Made by a program: the position numbers and the translations under genes | In this document: piece after piece, positions 1-6,805 of the stretch | Position numbering within the stretch: position 1 is the first letter of the stretch | Layout of the letters: every line of letters starts with the position of its first letter | Notes under the pieces: model-generated | Databases searched by the model: none | What the model saw: only the letters and a program-made list of their open reading frames with translations | What the model was told of the DNA's origin: nothing | Assembly: GCA_030549955.1 (NCBI GenBank) | Contig: JAUQQI010000274.1 | Location: 1 to 8,588 of the forward strand | Direction: 5' to 3' | Source: Chloroflexota bacterium | GTDB lineage: Bacteria > Chloroflexota > Dehalococcoidia > JAUQQI01 | Length of the DNA: 8,588 nt

Positions 1-44
1 GGCTGGAAGAGCTGCCCTCGGACCTGGGCGTGCCCCGGGACTGA
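1..44 (+). CDS. 3' end of an unidentified protein gene (partial)
   Basis: The reading frame starting at base 3 is open from the window edge and ends at TGA 42-44, giving the tail LEELPSDLGVPRD. Twelve of its thirteen codons end in G or C, which matches the real genes of this window, and the next gene starts 84 bases further on. Only 13 residues are visible, so no family can be named. The other two plus frames also run through this stretch, so the frame choice rests on codon bias and on the stop lying just before the promoter of the next gene. Confidence 0.5.
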   Translation, partial: LEELPSDLGVPRD

Positions 45-81
45 CGGGCATCAACCGTTCCCGCACCTGGCAGGCGACCAG

Positions 82-100
82 CAACCCGCGGCCCGGGTTG
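82..100. repeat. Perfect 7-bp inverted repeat next to a -10 box
   Basis: CAACCCG (82-88) and CGGGTTG (94-100) are perfect reverse complements separated by five bases. The right arm ends within the TG of the extended -10 element at 99-107. It could be an operator that covers the promoter, or a short GC-rich stem that ends transcription of the upstream gene. No clear T-run follows it (the next bases are gtatacttta), so an intrinsic terminator is the weaker reading. Confidence 0.45.
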
Positions 101-107
101 GTATACT
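99..107 (+). promoter_or_regulatory. Extended -10 promoter for the GT4/deacetylase pair
   Basis: TGG followed by TATACT (102-107) fits an extended -10 element (TGnTATAAT consensus, one mismatch in the hexamer). No convincing -35 hexamer lies 16-18 bases upstream, as often seen with extended -10 promoters. The expected start of transcription, near 114, leaves a leader of about 15 bases before ATG 129. That leader contains no Shine-Dalgarno sequence. A 7-bp inverted repeat abuts the element on its upstream side. Confidence 0.5.
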
Positions 108-128
108 TTAGTTAGCGTCCTGACGCCG

Positions 129-1358
129 ATGCGGATCGCCCTGATTTCGTACCACACGTGTCCCCTGGCCCGGCTCGGCGGCCGGTTCAGCGGCGGACTT
201 AACGTCTACGTTGGGGATTCAGCCCGGGAGCTGGTTCGGCAGGGGTTTCTGGTGGACATCTTCACGGCCGCCCATCGGGGGCAGCGGGTGCGGGTGACGA
301 ACCTTGCGCCCGGCCTCCGTCTCGTCCACCTTCCCGCCGGTTCAGGGCGTTCCCGGACGGCCCTGTACGCCAGCTACCGGGCGTTTGCGGCCCGGATCTG
401 CCGGTTTGCCCGGGCCGAAGGCCCCGGCTACGACCTGATTCATGCCCACTACTGGCTCTCTGGCCTGGTCGGTCTGGAGCTTAAGCGGGCCTGGAACGTG
501 CCCCTGGTCGCGATGTTTCACACCCTGGCTCTGGTTAAGCACCAGGCCCGGGTTGGCGAGGACGAGGCCCCGGAGCGGGTCGAGGCCGAGCGGCGGGTTG
601 CGGCTGGGGCCGACGCGGTCGTTGCGGCGACCGAGCAGGAGAAGAACGTCCTTGTCCGGCTTTACGGGGCATCGCCTTTTAAAATCGCTGTGATTCCGTG
701 CGGGGTTGACCTGAATCTGTTCCGGCCCCGGGACTCCCGGGTGGCCCGGCGGCGGCTCGGCCTCCCCGCTGACAAGCGGCTTATCCTCTACGTCGGGCGC
801 TTCGACCCCCTCAAAGGGCTGGATATACTCCTCCGGGCGGTTGCCCGGCTCGACGACCTGACCGGGGTCCAGCTCGTCGTAATCGGGGGCGACCGGGGGT
901 CGGCAGCGGAACGGGAGCGGCTCGAGGGGCTCGTCCGGGACCTCGGTCTGGACGGGGTTGTCCGGTTTGTTGGGCCCGTTGCCCATGCCCGACTTCCCTG
1001 GTATTTCAGCGCCGCAACGGTCACCGTTGTCCCCTCCTACCATGAGAGCTTCGGTCTGGTCGCCCTGGAAAGCCTCGCCTGCGGCACCCCGGTGGTTGCC
1101 GCCCGTGTTGGTGGCCTGACCCGAACCGTTGTGGACGGCCTGAACGGCTACCTGGTTTCCTGGCACTGCCCCGAGGCCTTCACCGAGCGGCTCGAGCTCC
1201 TCCTGGGGAATGAGGGGCTCCGACGACGGCTTGCGGCCGAAGCCAGGGCCTCCGTTCGGGCCTTCACCTGGCCCGAGGTTGCCAGGCGGCTGGCTGACCT
1301 GTATGTGACGGTGGCGGCCGGCCGCGAAACCGCCCGGACAGGTACTTTGAGTGGCTGA
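129..1358 (+). CDS. GT4-family glycosyltransferase, MshA-like
   Basis: A 409-residue retaining GT-B enzyme that moves a sugar from a nucleotide donor, probably in the cytosol. The N-terminal Rossmann half carries HT at 9-10, the glycine loop GGLNVYV (22-28) and HAHYWLSG (105-112). The C-terminal half has VGRFDPLKG (222-230, with donor-phosphate-binding R224 and K229) and the EX7E pair E306/E314 in ESFGLVALE, followed by CGTPVV. The order of motifs at the N-terminus and the HYWLSG segment closely resemble MshA, which attaches GlcNAc to inositol-3-phosphate in mycothiol synthesis. Sucrose-phosphate-synthase-like and other GT4 enzymes share part of this pattern. The ATG start has no Shine-Dalgarno site but follows a TATACT box by 21 bases. 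A PIG-L deacetylase follows after 32 bases, the pairing expected for MshA/MshB or BshA/BshB. GT4 is certain; the MshA substrate is a reasoned guess. Confidence 0.9.
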   Translation: MRIALISYHTCPLARLGGRFSGGLNVYVGDSARELVRQGFLVDIFTAAHRGQRVRVTNLAPGLRLVHLPAGSGRSRTALYASYRAFAARICRFARAEGPGYDLIHAHYWLSGLVGLELKRAWNVPLVAMFHTLALVKHQARVGEDEAPERVEAERRVAAGADAVVAATEQEKNVLVRLYGASPFKIAVIPCGVDLNLFRPRDSRVARRRLGLPADKRLILYVGRFDPLKGLDILLRAVARLDDLTGVQLVVIGGDRGSAAERERLEGLVRDLGLDGVVRFVGPVAHARLPWYFSAATVTVVPSYHESFGLVALESLACGTPVVAARVGGLTRTVVDGLNGYLVSWHCPEAFTERLELLLGNEGLRRRLAAEARASVRAFTWPEVARRLADLYVTVAAGRETARTGTLSG

Positions 1359-1368
1359 CCAATCCCGC

Positions 1369-1382
1369 CCTCCAACCGGAGG
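1369..1382 (+). promoter_or_regulatory. Shine-Dalgarno site inside a small hairpin
   Basis: GGAGG (1378-1382) lies eight bases before ATG 1391 and is the ribosome site of the deacetylase gene. It is preceded by its exact complement CCTCC (1369-1373) with a 4-base AACC loop, so the RNA could fold a 5-bp stem that hides the site. The stop codon of the preceding gene is at 1356-1358, so a ribosome finishing there could open the stem. This would couple translation of the two genes. The stem is short and its stability has not been tested. Confidence 0.5.
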
Positions 1383-1390
1383 TTCTGAGC

Positions 1391-2092
1391 ATGTCCGAAG
1401 ACCTGAACCGTGTGCTTGTCATCGTCGCCCACCCTGACGATGCCGAATTCGGTGCCGGCGGTACCATTGCCCGCTGGGTCCGGGAAGGGCGGGAGGTTTT
1501 CCTGGCCCTTACTACGAACGGCGACAAGGGGTCTGCCGACCCGGCCATGACCTCCGAGCGCCTGAAGCGAATGCGGGAGGACGAACAGCGGGCAGCGGCC
1601 CGGGTTCTGGGCATCCGGGAAGTCGTCTTCCTGGGTTACCCGGACGGGTTTCTGGAGGACACCCCAGCCCTCCGCCGGGATATCGTCCGGCTGGTCCGTT
1701 TCTTCAGGCCCGACATCGTTGTGACCCACAATCCCTACCCGGGCCTGCGCCGGTTTATCCAGCACCGCGACCACCGGGTCACCGGGACCGTGGCTCTCGA
1801 CGCCGTGTACCCGCTCGCCCGCAACCGGCTGACGTTTCCGGAGCTCTTGAGCGAGGGCCTGGAGCCCCACCGGGTTGCGGAGGTCTATCTTATCGGCAGC
1901 GACGACCCCGACACCTGGGTTGATATCAGCGAAACGATCGACCTCAAAATCGCCGCCCTGCGGTGTCACCGGACGCAAATCGGCGACCCCGAAGACCTCG
2001 AGCGCCGGGTCCGGGAAGCGGCCCGGCAGGTCGGCGAGCCCCACGGCATACCGTTTGCCGAGGCGTTCCGCCGGATCCAGCTAAGGCGCTGA
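1391..2092 (+). CDS. PIG-L/LmbE-family zinc deacetylase
   Basis: A 233-residue enzyme of the family that removes the N-acetyl group from GlcNAc-type glycosides (MshB, BshB, PIG-L). The signature AHPDDAE is at 13-19, with H14 and D17 as expected zinc ligands and D16 as the likely general base. GAGGTI follows at 21-26. The third zinc histidine is in HRDHR (125-129, probably H128), followed by a TGTVALDAVY segment. Length is normal for the family and there is no signal peptide, so it should be cytosolic. It starts with ATG behind a good GGAGG and lies 32 bases after the MshA-like gene, so the two probably act in sequence: glycoside formation, then deacetylation. Its TGA at 2090-2092 overlaps the stop end of the convergent glycosidase gene by 12 bases. 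The family is certain; the exact substrate is unknown and could be a thiol precursor, an inositol glycoside or a lipid-linked sugar. Confidence 0.92.
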   Translation: MSEDLNRVLVIVAHPDDAEFGAGGTIARWVREGREVFLALTTNGDKGSADPAMTSERLKRMREDEQRAAARVLGIREVVFLGYPDGFLEDTPALRRDIVRLVRFFRPDIVVTHNPYPGLRRFIQHRDHRVTGTVALDAVYPLARNRLTFPELLSEGLEPHRVAEVYLIGSDDPDTWVDISETIDLKIAALRCHRTQIGDPEDLERRVREAARQVGEPHGIPFAEAFRRIQLRR

Positions 2093-4186
2093 ATTGTCGA
2101 GGGCGGCGAGGGCGTCCCGGACCGCCGCCAGCATCCCGGCGTCCCGGAATGGGGTCCCGGCGCTGGCCGCGGCGGCCCGGTGGACTTCGAGCCGGCTGGC
2201 AACACCCTCGAGCCGCTGGCGGGCCAGGTCGCGGTAACCGGCCCCGGCCGGCCGGGTCTCGGCCCACCGGTAGTAGTAGAAAATCCCGGTGAAGTAATCG
2301 GCCAGGAGCTCAAAGAGGGACGCCTGGTAGTGGGCCGACGCAAGAACCGCCCGGGCCTGGGGGGAATCGTCCCCGGCCAGGGCCCGTTCAAGCCGGCTCA
2401 GCCACTGGCGCATCCGGGCCCGGGCCTCTTCCTTTTCGGCAATCGCTTCGGAAAACGTCCGGCGGTTGCTGACCGCCCGGTAAATCGGGGCCAGGTTGTA
2501 TCCGCCCCGGATTTCGTCATCCCGCACCCAGAGGTTGTTCGGGGCCCAGGGTCCAACCTGGTCGGCGTAGGCCCGGGTGTAAAGCATGAGCCTCACGAGC
2601 TCGGGGGAAGCCAGGGCAAAGCCGCCCACCTCGGCGGCCGCCATCGGCGGGAAGAGCCGGGCCGCCCACGCCTGGGCCAATCCGGCCGGATTGGCCCAGG
2701 GCTCCCAGGCCAGCCGGCCAACCGCATAGGCATTAAGGTCAAGCCAAAGGTCCGACCGGGGAACCGGTCCGCCCCACCCGCCCCCGATATTCCAGAGCCA
2801 CAGGCCGACGGCCCCCTCCTGCCGGGCCCGGACCAGGGGATTCCCGGGCTCGGTCCCGTTGGCAACCAGGAACGGGGCGACATAGCTCGGAAAGACCCCT
2901 TTCCCCTCGTACTCCCGGGCCCCTTCCACCTCGACCAGTCTGGGAAAGCCGTCGGGGGCGTCGAGGAGATTCGGGTTCCAGCCCGCGTACTGCCAGAAGT
3001 CGGTCGCCGTATGCTTGAAGGACAGGATCAGGCCGGGCTGGGGCTCGAGGCCGGCCGTCACCGACCGGACGACCGCCGGCGAGGCGTGGAACCCGTCGGC
3101 CCCAAGGTCCCAGGCCCGCTGGACCACCACCTTCCCCGTCGTCCGCACGACCCTAACCTCCAGGCTGAAAAGGGTCCTCAGGCTGTCGACAACCGGGTGG
3201 CCGGGCCCGCACCAGGCAAGGTAGAGCGGCTGGCCGACCAGGGGCGGCCCCGAATAGTTCTCGCCGGTCCGGACAATGACGCCGTCCAGGTCGAACTCTT
3301 TCAGGACGTAAGTAAGGGCAAAGCGGAGAAGCTCCTGGGTCCTTGGTCGGTCGAAACAGAGCCGACCGTCGTCACCGACCTCGGGGCCGTAAAACTTCGC
3401 CACCGATTCCGGCAGGGAGGGGAGGTCCCCCGGACTGAAAACCTTGAGCCCGTAAGCCCGGGCGGTTCGAATCGCGTCTTTAAGCCGCCGGGCCTGCTCA
3501 GTTCGCCAGGCCGCTTCGGCCCGGTAAGCTTCAGACCCGGCCAGCCGGGGGTCAAAGGCGGCGTAGTCGATGGCCCCCGTCCAGGCCGGAACCACGACGG
3601 CGTTGAAACCCCAGCGCACCGCCTGCGCCGGGTCCACCGGCTGTTCCCCAAGGGGCGGCCCAACCAGCCGCAGGCCGAAGGCCGGAGTGACCTGCCGGAT
3701 TGCCGACCGGCGGTCAAAGGCCGGGTCAACCTTTGCCAGCTCGGCCAGCCTGAGGGTCCCGTATACGACGCCGGCCCGGTCCCGGGCCGCGACGACCACG
3801 ACCGGCCGCCCCCGCCACATGACACGACCAATCGCGTAAGATTCAGGCGCATCCGGGGGGCGGAGGCCGGGGGCGGTCTCAAAAAGTTCAGCCGGGAGCT
3901 CAGCCACCTGGCCGATCAGGATGTCGGCCAGTCCAACGGCCTCGGGCGGATTGGCCAGTTTCCAGCCGGGCCCCAGGCTCGCCAGAAGGGTCCGAACGGC
4001 CATTTCAAAGGCCGGGTCGCCCGGCAGCCGGGATACGACGGTCAGCTCTCGCTCCGAACTCGACCGGCCGGATGGCTTCAGCGTCGGAAACTGCAGACTC
4101 GGGCCCATGAGGCTGAACCCCACCCCCGAAAAGAGGAGACTGAGAATTGCGCAGAAACCGATAAGCTGGGACGGCTGGCGGCTCAT
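2081..4186 (-). CDS. Membrane-anchored GH67-like glycosidase (alpha-glucuronidase superfamily)
   Basis: A 701-residue protein. Residues 8-27 are hydrophobic and look like an uncleaved anchor or signal peptide, so the bulk should lie outside the membrane. Residues ~45-155 resemble the alpha/beta N-terminal domain of GH67 and GH20 enzymes (AIGRV near 118, GVVYGTLRL 139-147). A TIM-barrel-like centre follows (~165-500), then a helical C-terminal domain (~500-700). Compared from memory with GH67 alpha-glucuronidases, E309 in VRTGENYSGPP sits where the acid catalyst is, and D396 (TATDFWQ) and E425 (REYEGKG) sit where the paired base residues are. NAYAVGRLAWEP (485-496) matches the conserved GH67 segment near the end of the barrel. 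Known GH67 enzymes remove (4-O-methyl-)glucuronic acid from xylan fragments and are often intracellular, so an anchored form in a glycosyltransferase operon is unusual. ATG 4186 is four bases after the upstream stop, with only a weak ribosome site. The family call is fairly good; the substrate is unknown. Confidence 0.65.
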   Translation of the reverse strand: MSRQPSQLIGFCAILSLLFSGVGFSLMGPSLQFPTLKPSGRSSSERELTVVSRLPGDPAFEMAVRTLLASLGPGWKLANPPEAVGLADILIGQVAELPAELFETAPGLRPPDAPESYAIGRVMWRGRPVVVVAARDRAGVVYGTLRLAELAKVDPAFDRRSAIRQVTPAFGLRLVGPPLGEQPVDPAQAVRWGFNAVVVPAWTGAIDYAAFDPRLAGSEAYRAEAAWRTEQARRLKDAIRTARAYGLKVFSPGDLPSLPESVAKFYGPEVGDDGRLCFDRPRTQELLRFALTYVLKEFDLDGVIVRTGENYSGPPLVGQPLYLAWCGPGHPVVDSLRTLFSLEVRVVRTTGKVVVQRAWDLGADGFHASPAVVRSVTAGLEPQPGLILSFKHTATDFWQYAGWNPNLLDAPDGFPRLVEVEGAREYEGKGVFPSYVAPFLVANGTEPGNPLVRARQEGAVGLWLWNIGGGWGGPVPRSDLWLDLNAYAVGRLAWEPWANPAGLAQAWAARLFPPMAAAEVGGFALASPELVRLMLYTRAYADQVGPWAPNNLWVRDDEIRGGYNLAPIYRAVSNRRTFSEAIAEKEEARARMRQWLSRLERALAGDDSPQARAVLASAHYQASLFELLADYFTGIFYYYRWAETRPAGAGYRDLARQRLEGVASRLEVHRAAAASAGTPFRDAGMLAAVRDALAALDNSAP

Positions 4187-4190
4187 CTTT

Positions 4191-6188
4191 TTAACCCCGG
4201 CGAAGGGTGGTTAATTGCAGGACGGTGCCGTCTGACACCGGAAAACGGTCAGGGTCGGGATTCGCGACGACCCGGTAAGCCTCAATAGGTCGGCCGAACT
4301 CCGCCTGGTAGCCGACAAAGACGTTCACCCGGACCTCCGGCTCCTTAAAACTCAACCGGTCCTGAACGTGGTTCAGAACGACCGGCGGCCACCCGCTCGT
4401 CGGAGGCCAGTGGGTTGCGGCCTGATAGGGGCGGCCCTCGAGGACCAGGCCGTCAGGGGTCGTAATCCTGAAGACGAGCCGGAGGTCCTGACGGACCGGG
4501 ATATCAGCCCGCCAGAACGTTGTCAGCTTCGCCGTCGGGTCGGGACCCCGGACCACCCGGCCGGGCTCGACCCGGTAGCCGACGAGGCGGAGACCGGGGG
4601 CGAAAACCGCATCGACCACCTCATATTTCTCGTCGGGGCCGGCCAGGGCGAAGGTGAAAAATTCCTCGGGAAGCTCCCGGTTCCGGCCGCCCCGGACCAG
4701 AACCAGGTATCCGTCCCGGGCGGCCGCTACCCCCCATTCGCCCCCACTAAGCAGGGCATACAGCTGCCAGTACTGGGTGCCGGCATCGACGGGATAGGGG
4801 CTGGCCCTCACATCCACCGCCACGTAATCGGCGTCCCGGACCTCAGGGAAGAGATACAGCCGCCGCCGGGCCGCCAGGTGGGGGTTAAGGCTATTCCCGG
4901 CCGAGACAGCCGCGTCGTCGGGGATGACCTTGAGGACCTCCGGCGCCAGCCGGTCATGGGGCGTAACCACCGGAAGCCGGTCAAAGAGGGGCAGCAGGAC
5001 GTCAAAAATGTAGGCGTGGCCCGCCGAAACCAGAACCAGGGCCGAAAACCCGTTGACAACCCTGGCAGCCAGGTCCGGCCGGACCCGACCGGCCAGCCGC
5101 CGCAAGACATCCAGCCCATCAATGGCCGCCCCGATGACGAAGGGCACAATCACCGCCGAGTAGTGGGCACCACCCCGGAACATCGGCTCGAAGGTGCTCA
5201 GAAGGTTCAGGACCAGGTCGGGCAGGGCCGGCAGAAGGGTTGCCGGGGCGAAGAAGGGCAAAAAGAGGACCGGCCGGAAGAGGGTGAGCAGATAGGCGGC
5301 TTTAACGGGGTTCTGGGCTTCCTGCAGAACGATTTCGGGCCGGGTCAGGACGGCGCGAACGACCTCGACCGGACTGCTCCCGAGGTAGTCATAACGGCTC
5401 AGGTACGGGGAGGCGCCCGTCGGATTGTTAAGGGGTATTATGACAAAGGTTGCAAGAAGGAACCAGAGGATCCCGCCGGCGGCAATGCCGAGCCCCAGCC
5501 GCCGCCACTCCGGCCGAACCGCCGCCCGCAGTCCGAGGAGGGCCACGGCCAGGGGCACCTGCTCTTTGGTGGCCGCCGCGAGCACCGCGAAAAGTACAAA
5601 GGGGCGTTTCCGGTCGGCCGAGTAGAAATAAAGGGCGTGCATGAGGAAGGCGCTCGCCATCGCCACCGGGTGAAACTCCGCCAGGACCGCGGCATCCAGC
5701 TCGGGGGCAAGCAGGTAGGCGGCGGCGAAGGTGAGGGCGGCCAGCTCGTTTCCGAAGCGCCGGTAGGCGAATCCAAAGGCGCTCAGGGCCCCGCTTGCGA
5801 CCACGACGGTCTGAATGACCAGGAGGGTGGCCGGGTCCGGCCAGAGCCGTACCAGCACGGCCACGGGCAGGAGGATCGGCTCAAAATGGGCTGCCAGCCG
5901 GGTCGTTGCCCCGGACCAGTTTGTGAATTCGAACGGGCGCCCGTGCCCGGTATTCCAGACAGCCTGGAAGAAGTTACCCAGGTCGAAGGCGTTTGTATTA
6001 AACGAGAGGTGCTGGAGAACGCTCAGGTAAGAAAAAACGGCGGCGTAAAGGACCACAAAAACCGCACAGGTGAAGAGGGCCCGCCGGTCCGGGGTGGGGA
6101 GCCGGGGTGCAAACCGTCGGCGCGGGGGTTGGGTTGGCTGGCGGCGCGCCGTTCGCCAGCCGATATGCCCGACGGCCTCGCGACTCAC
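4191..6188 (-). CDS. DUF2079 multi-spanning membrane protein with C-terminal beta-rich domain
   Basis: A 665-residue integral membrane protein. After a basic cytosolic N-terminus, the first helix is at ~37-57. It is followed by an FDLGNFFQAVWNTG segment (68-81) and HFEPILLPV (101-109), both typical of DUF2079, then about nine more helices up to ~401. DUF2079 proteins look like distant relatives of GT-C glycosyltransferases, which use lipid-linked sugars and keep acidic residues in the first outside loop; D69 could be one. Residues ~410-500 form a soluble domain. Residues ~525-665 look like a separate beta-sandwich, with the PTSGWPP pattern (596-602) seen at the ends of some GT-C proteins. The start chosen is GTG 6188, whose GTGA overlaps the methyltransferase stop. 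An in-frame GTG at 6221 would add 11 residues but has no better ribosome site. The gene lies four bases before the GH67-like gene. The family is well supported; glycosyltransferase activity is inferred. Confidence 0.85.
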   Translation of the reverse strand: MSREAVGHIGWRTARRQPTQPPRRRFAPRLPTPDRRALFTCAVFVVLYAAVFSYLSVLQHLSFNTNAFDLGNFFQAVWNTGHGRPFEFTNWSGATTRLAAHFEPILLPVAVLVRLWPDPATLLVIQTVVVASGALSAFGFAYRRFGNELAALTFAAAYLLAPELDAAVLAEFHPVAMASAFLMHALYFYSADRKRPFVLFAVLAAATKEQVPLAVALLGLRAAVRPEWRRLGLGIAAGGILWFLLATFVIIPLNNPTGASPYLSRYDYLGSSPVEVVRAVLTRPEIVLQEAQNPVKAAYLLTLFRPVLFLPFFAPATLLPALPDLVLNLLSTFEPMFRGGAHYSAVIVPFVIGAAIDGLDVLRRLAGRVRPDLAARVVNGFSALVLVSAGHAYIFDVLLPLFDRLPVVTPHDRLAPEVLKVIPDDAAVSAGNSLNPHLAARRRLYLFPEVRDADYVAVDVRASPYPVDAGTQYWQLYALLSGGEWGVAAARDGYLVLVRGGRNRELPEEFFTFALAGPDEKYEVVDAVFAPGLRLVGYRVEPGRVVRGPDPTAKLTTFWRADIPVRQDLRLVFRITTPDGLVLEGRPYQAATHWPPTSGWPPVVLNHVQDRLSFKEPEVRVNVFVGYQAEFGRPIEAYRVVANPDPDRFPVSDGTVLQLTTLRRG

Positions 6189-6805
6189 CCGCTTCGGGGA
6201 TGTCCCAGCAGTACGAGCCACGGGAACGGAAACGTGACCCGGTCGATGCTGAGCCGGCGGCCCGCCCAGCGGAGAAAGCGGCCGGCCGTCCAGAACTGGC
6301 GGTGGTCAGGGTCGTCGCCCAGCCGCCGGAAGTTTCTGCCCCGGACCAGATTTGCCAGCGCAAACCAGGGCTGGTGGGGGACACTGATAAGGACGGCCCG
6401 TGCGACCCGGCAAAGCTCCTCAAGGGCCGCATCGGGGTCCGGCAGGTGCTCGAGGACTTCCAGACACAGGACCAGGTCAGCCGCCCCGGTCCGAATCGGC
6501 AGCCATCGGCCGTCGCCGATGATATAGCCGACCCCAAAGGTCGAAACGGCGTAGGCGGCTGCCGTCCGGTCAGGGTCAAGGCCCACATACCGGAGCCGAT
6601 TCAAGTCCAGGTGGCCCGCAACAAAGGCCTCGCCGGCCCCCACGTCCAGAACGACAGCTCCGGACCGACCGGCCACGCCTTCGGCGGCCAGGGCGGCAAC
6701 CTCCCGGTAGAAGTTGCGCATCAACCAGCGCTGAACCGGGTTCCGGGACCGGTGCTTCCGGTAGTTCGAACGGGCCTCCACCGCCGCTGTCAGCGTGCCG
6801 GCCAC
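6185..6805 (-). CDS. Class I SAM-dependent methyltransferase
   Basis: A 206-residue Methyltransf_11-type enzyme. Motif I, the SAM-binding glycine loop, is VVLDVGAGEA (51-60). The acidic ribose-binding residue is D77 in YVGLDPD (73-79). GDGRWLPI (97-104) and LVLCLEVLEHLPDP (111-124) form the adenine-binding and post-motif region. RAVLISVPH (136-144) is the usual beta strand 5. The N-terminal stretch YRKHRSRNPVQRWLMRNF (15-32) is basic and could touch a lipid headgroup or the membrane. There is no membrane helix, so it is probably cytosolic. The GTG start at 6805 is supported by a GGAGG seven bases upstream and overlaps the GT2 gene by 16 bases; the end overlaps the DUF2079 gene by four. Its place between a lipid-sugar synthase and a membrane protein suggests methylation of a sugar, lipid carrier or glycan end. 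The substrate cannot be read from the sequence. Confidence 0.88.
   Translation of the reverse strand: MAGTLTAAVEARSNYRKHRSRNPVQRWLMRNFYREVAALAAEGVAGRSGAVVLDVGAGEAFVAGHLDLNRLRYVGLDPDRTAAAYAVSTFGVGYIIGDGRWLPIRTGAADLVLCLEVLEHLPDPDAALEELCRVARAVLISVPHQPWFALANLVRGRNFRRLGDDPDHRQFWTAGRFLRWAGRRLSIDRVTFPFPWLVLLGHPRSG

Noticed and set aside
82..100. Inverted repeat as a Rho-independent terminator of the upstream gene
   Set aside because: There is no run of T after the stem, and the right arm overlaps a good extended -10 box, so a promoter-linked role fits better. It is kept as a repeat, not as a terminator.
1148..2044. A minus-strand open frame of about 300 codons across the GT4/deacetylase junction
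   Set aside because: It crosses the border of two real genes on the other strand and shows no domain, so it is a compositional shadow.
2180..4288. A plus-strand open frame of about 700 codons opposite the GH67-like gene
   Set aside because: Its product is rich in G, P, R and Q with no recognisable motif or hydrophobic core, and it lies wholly antisense to a protein with clear catalytic motifs. GC-rich genes with few antisense stops commonly produce such frames.
4368..6527. A plus-strand open frame of about 720 codons opposite the DUF2079 and methyltransferase genes
   Set aside because: It has the same low-complexity G/P/R/Q/E composition, spans two unrelated minus-strand genes, and has no family motif. 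It is a mirror of their codon bias.
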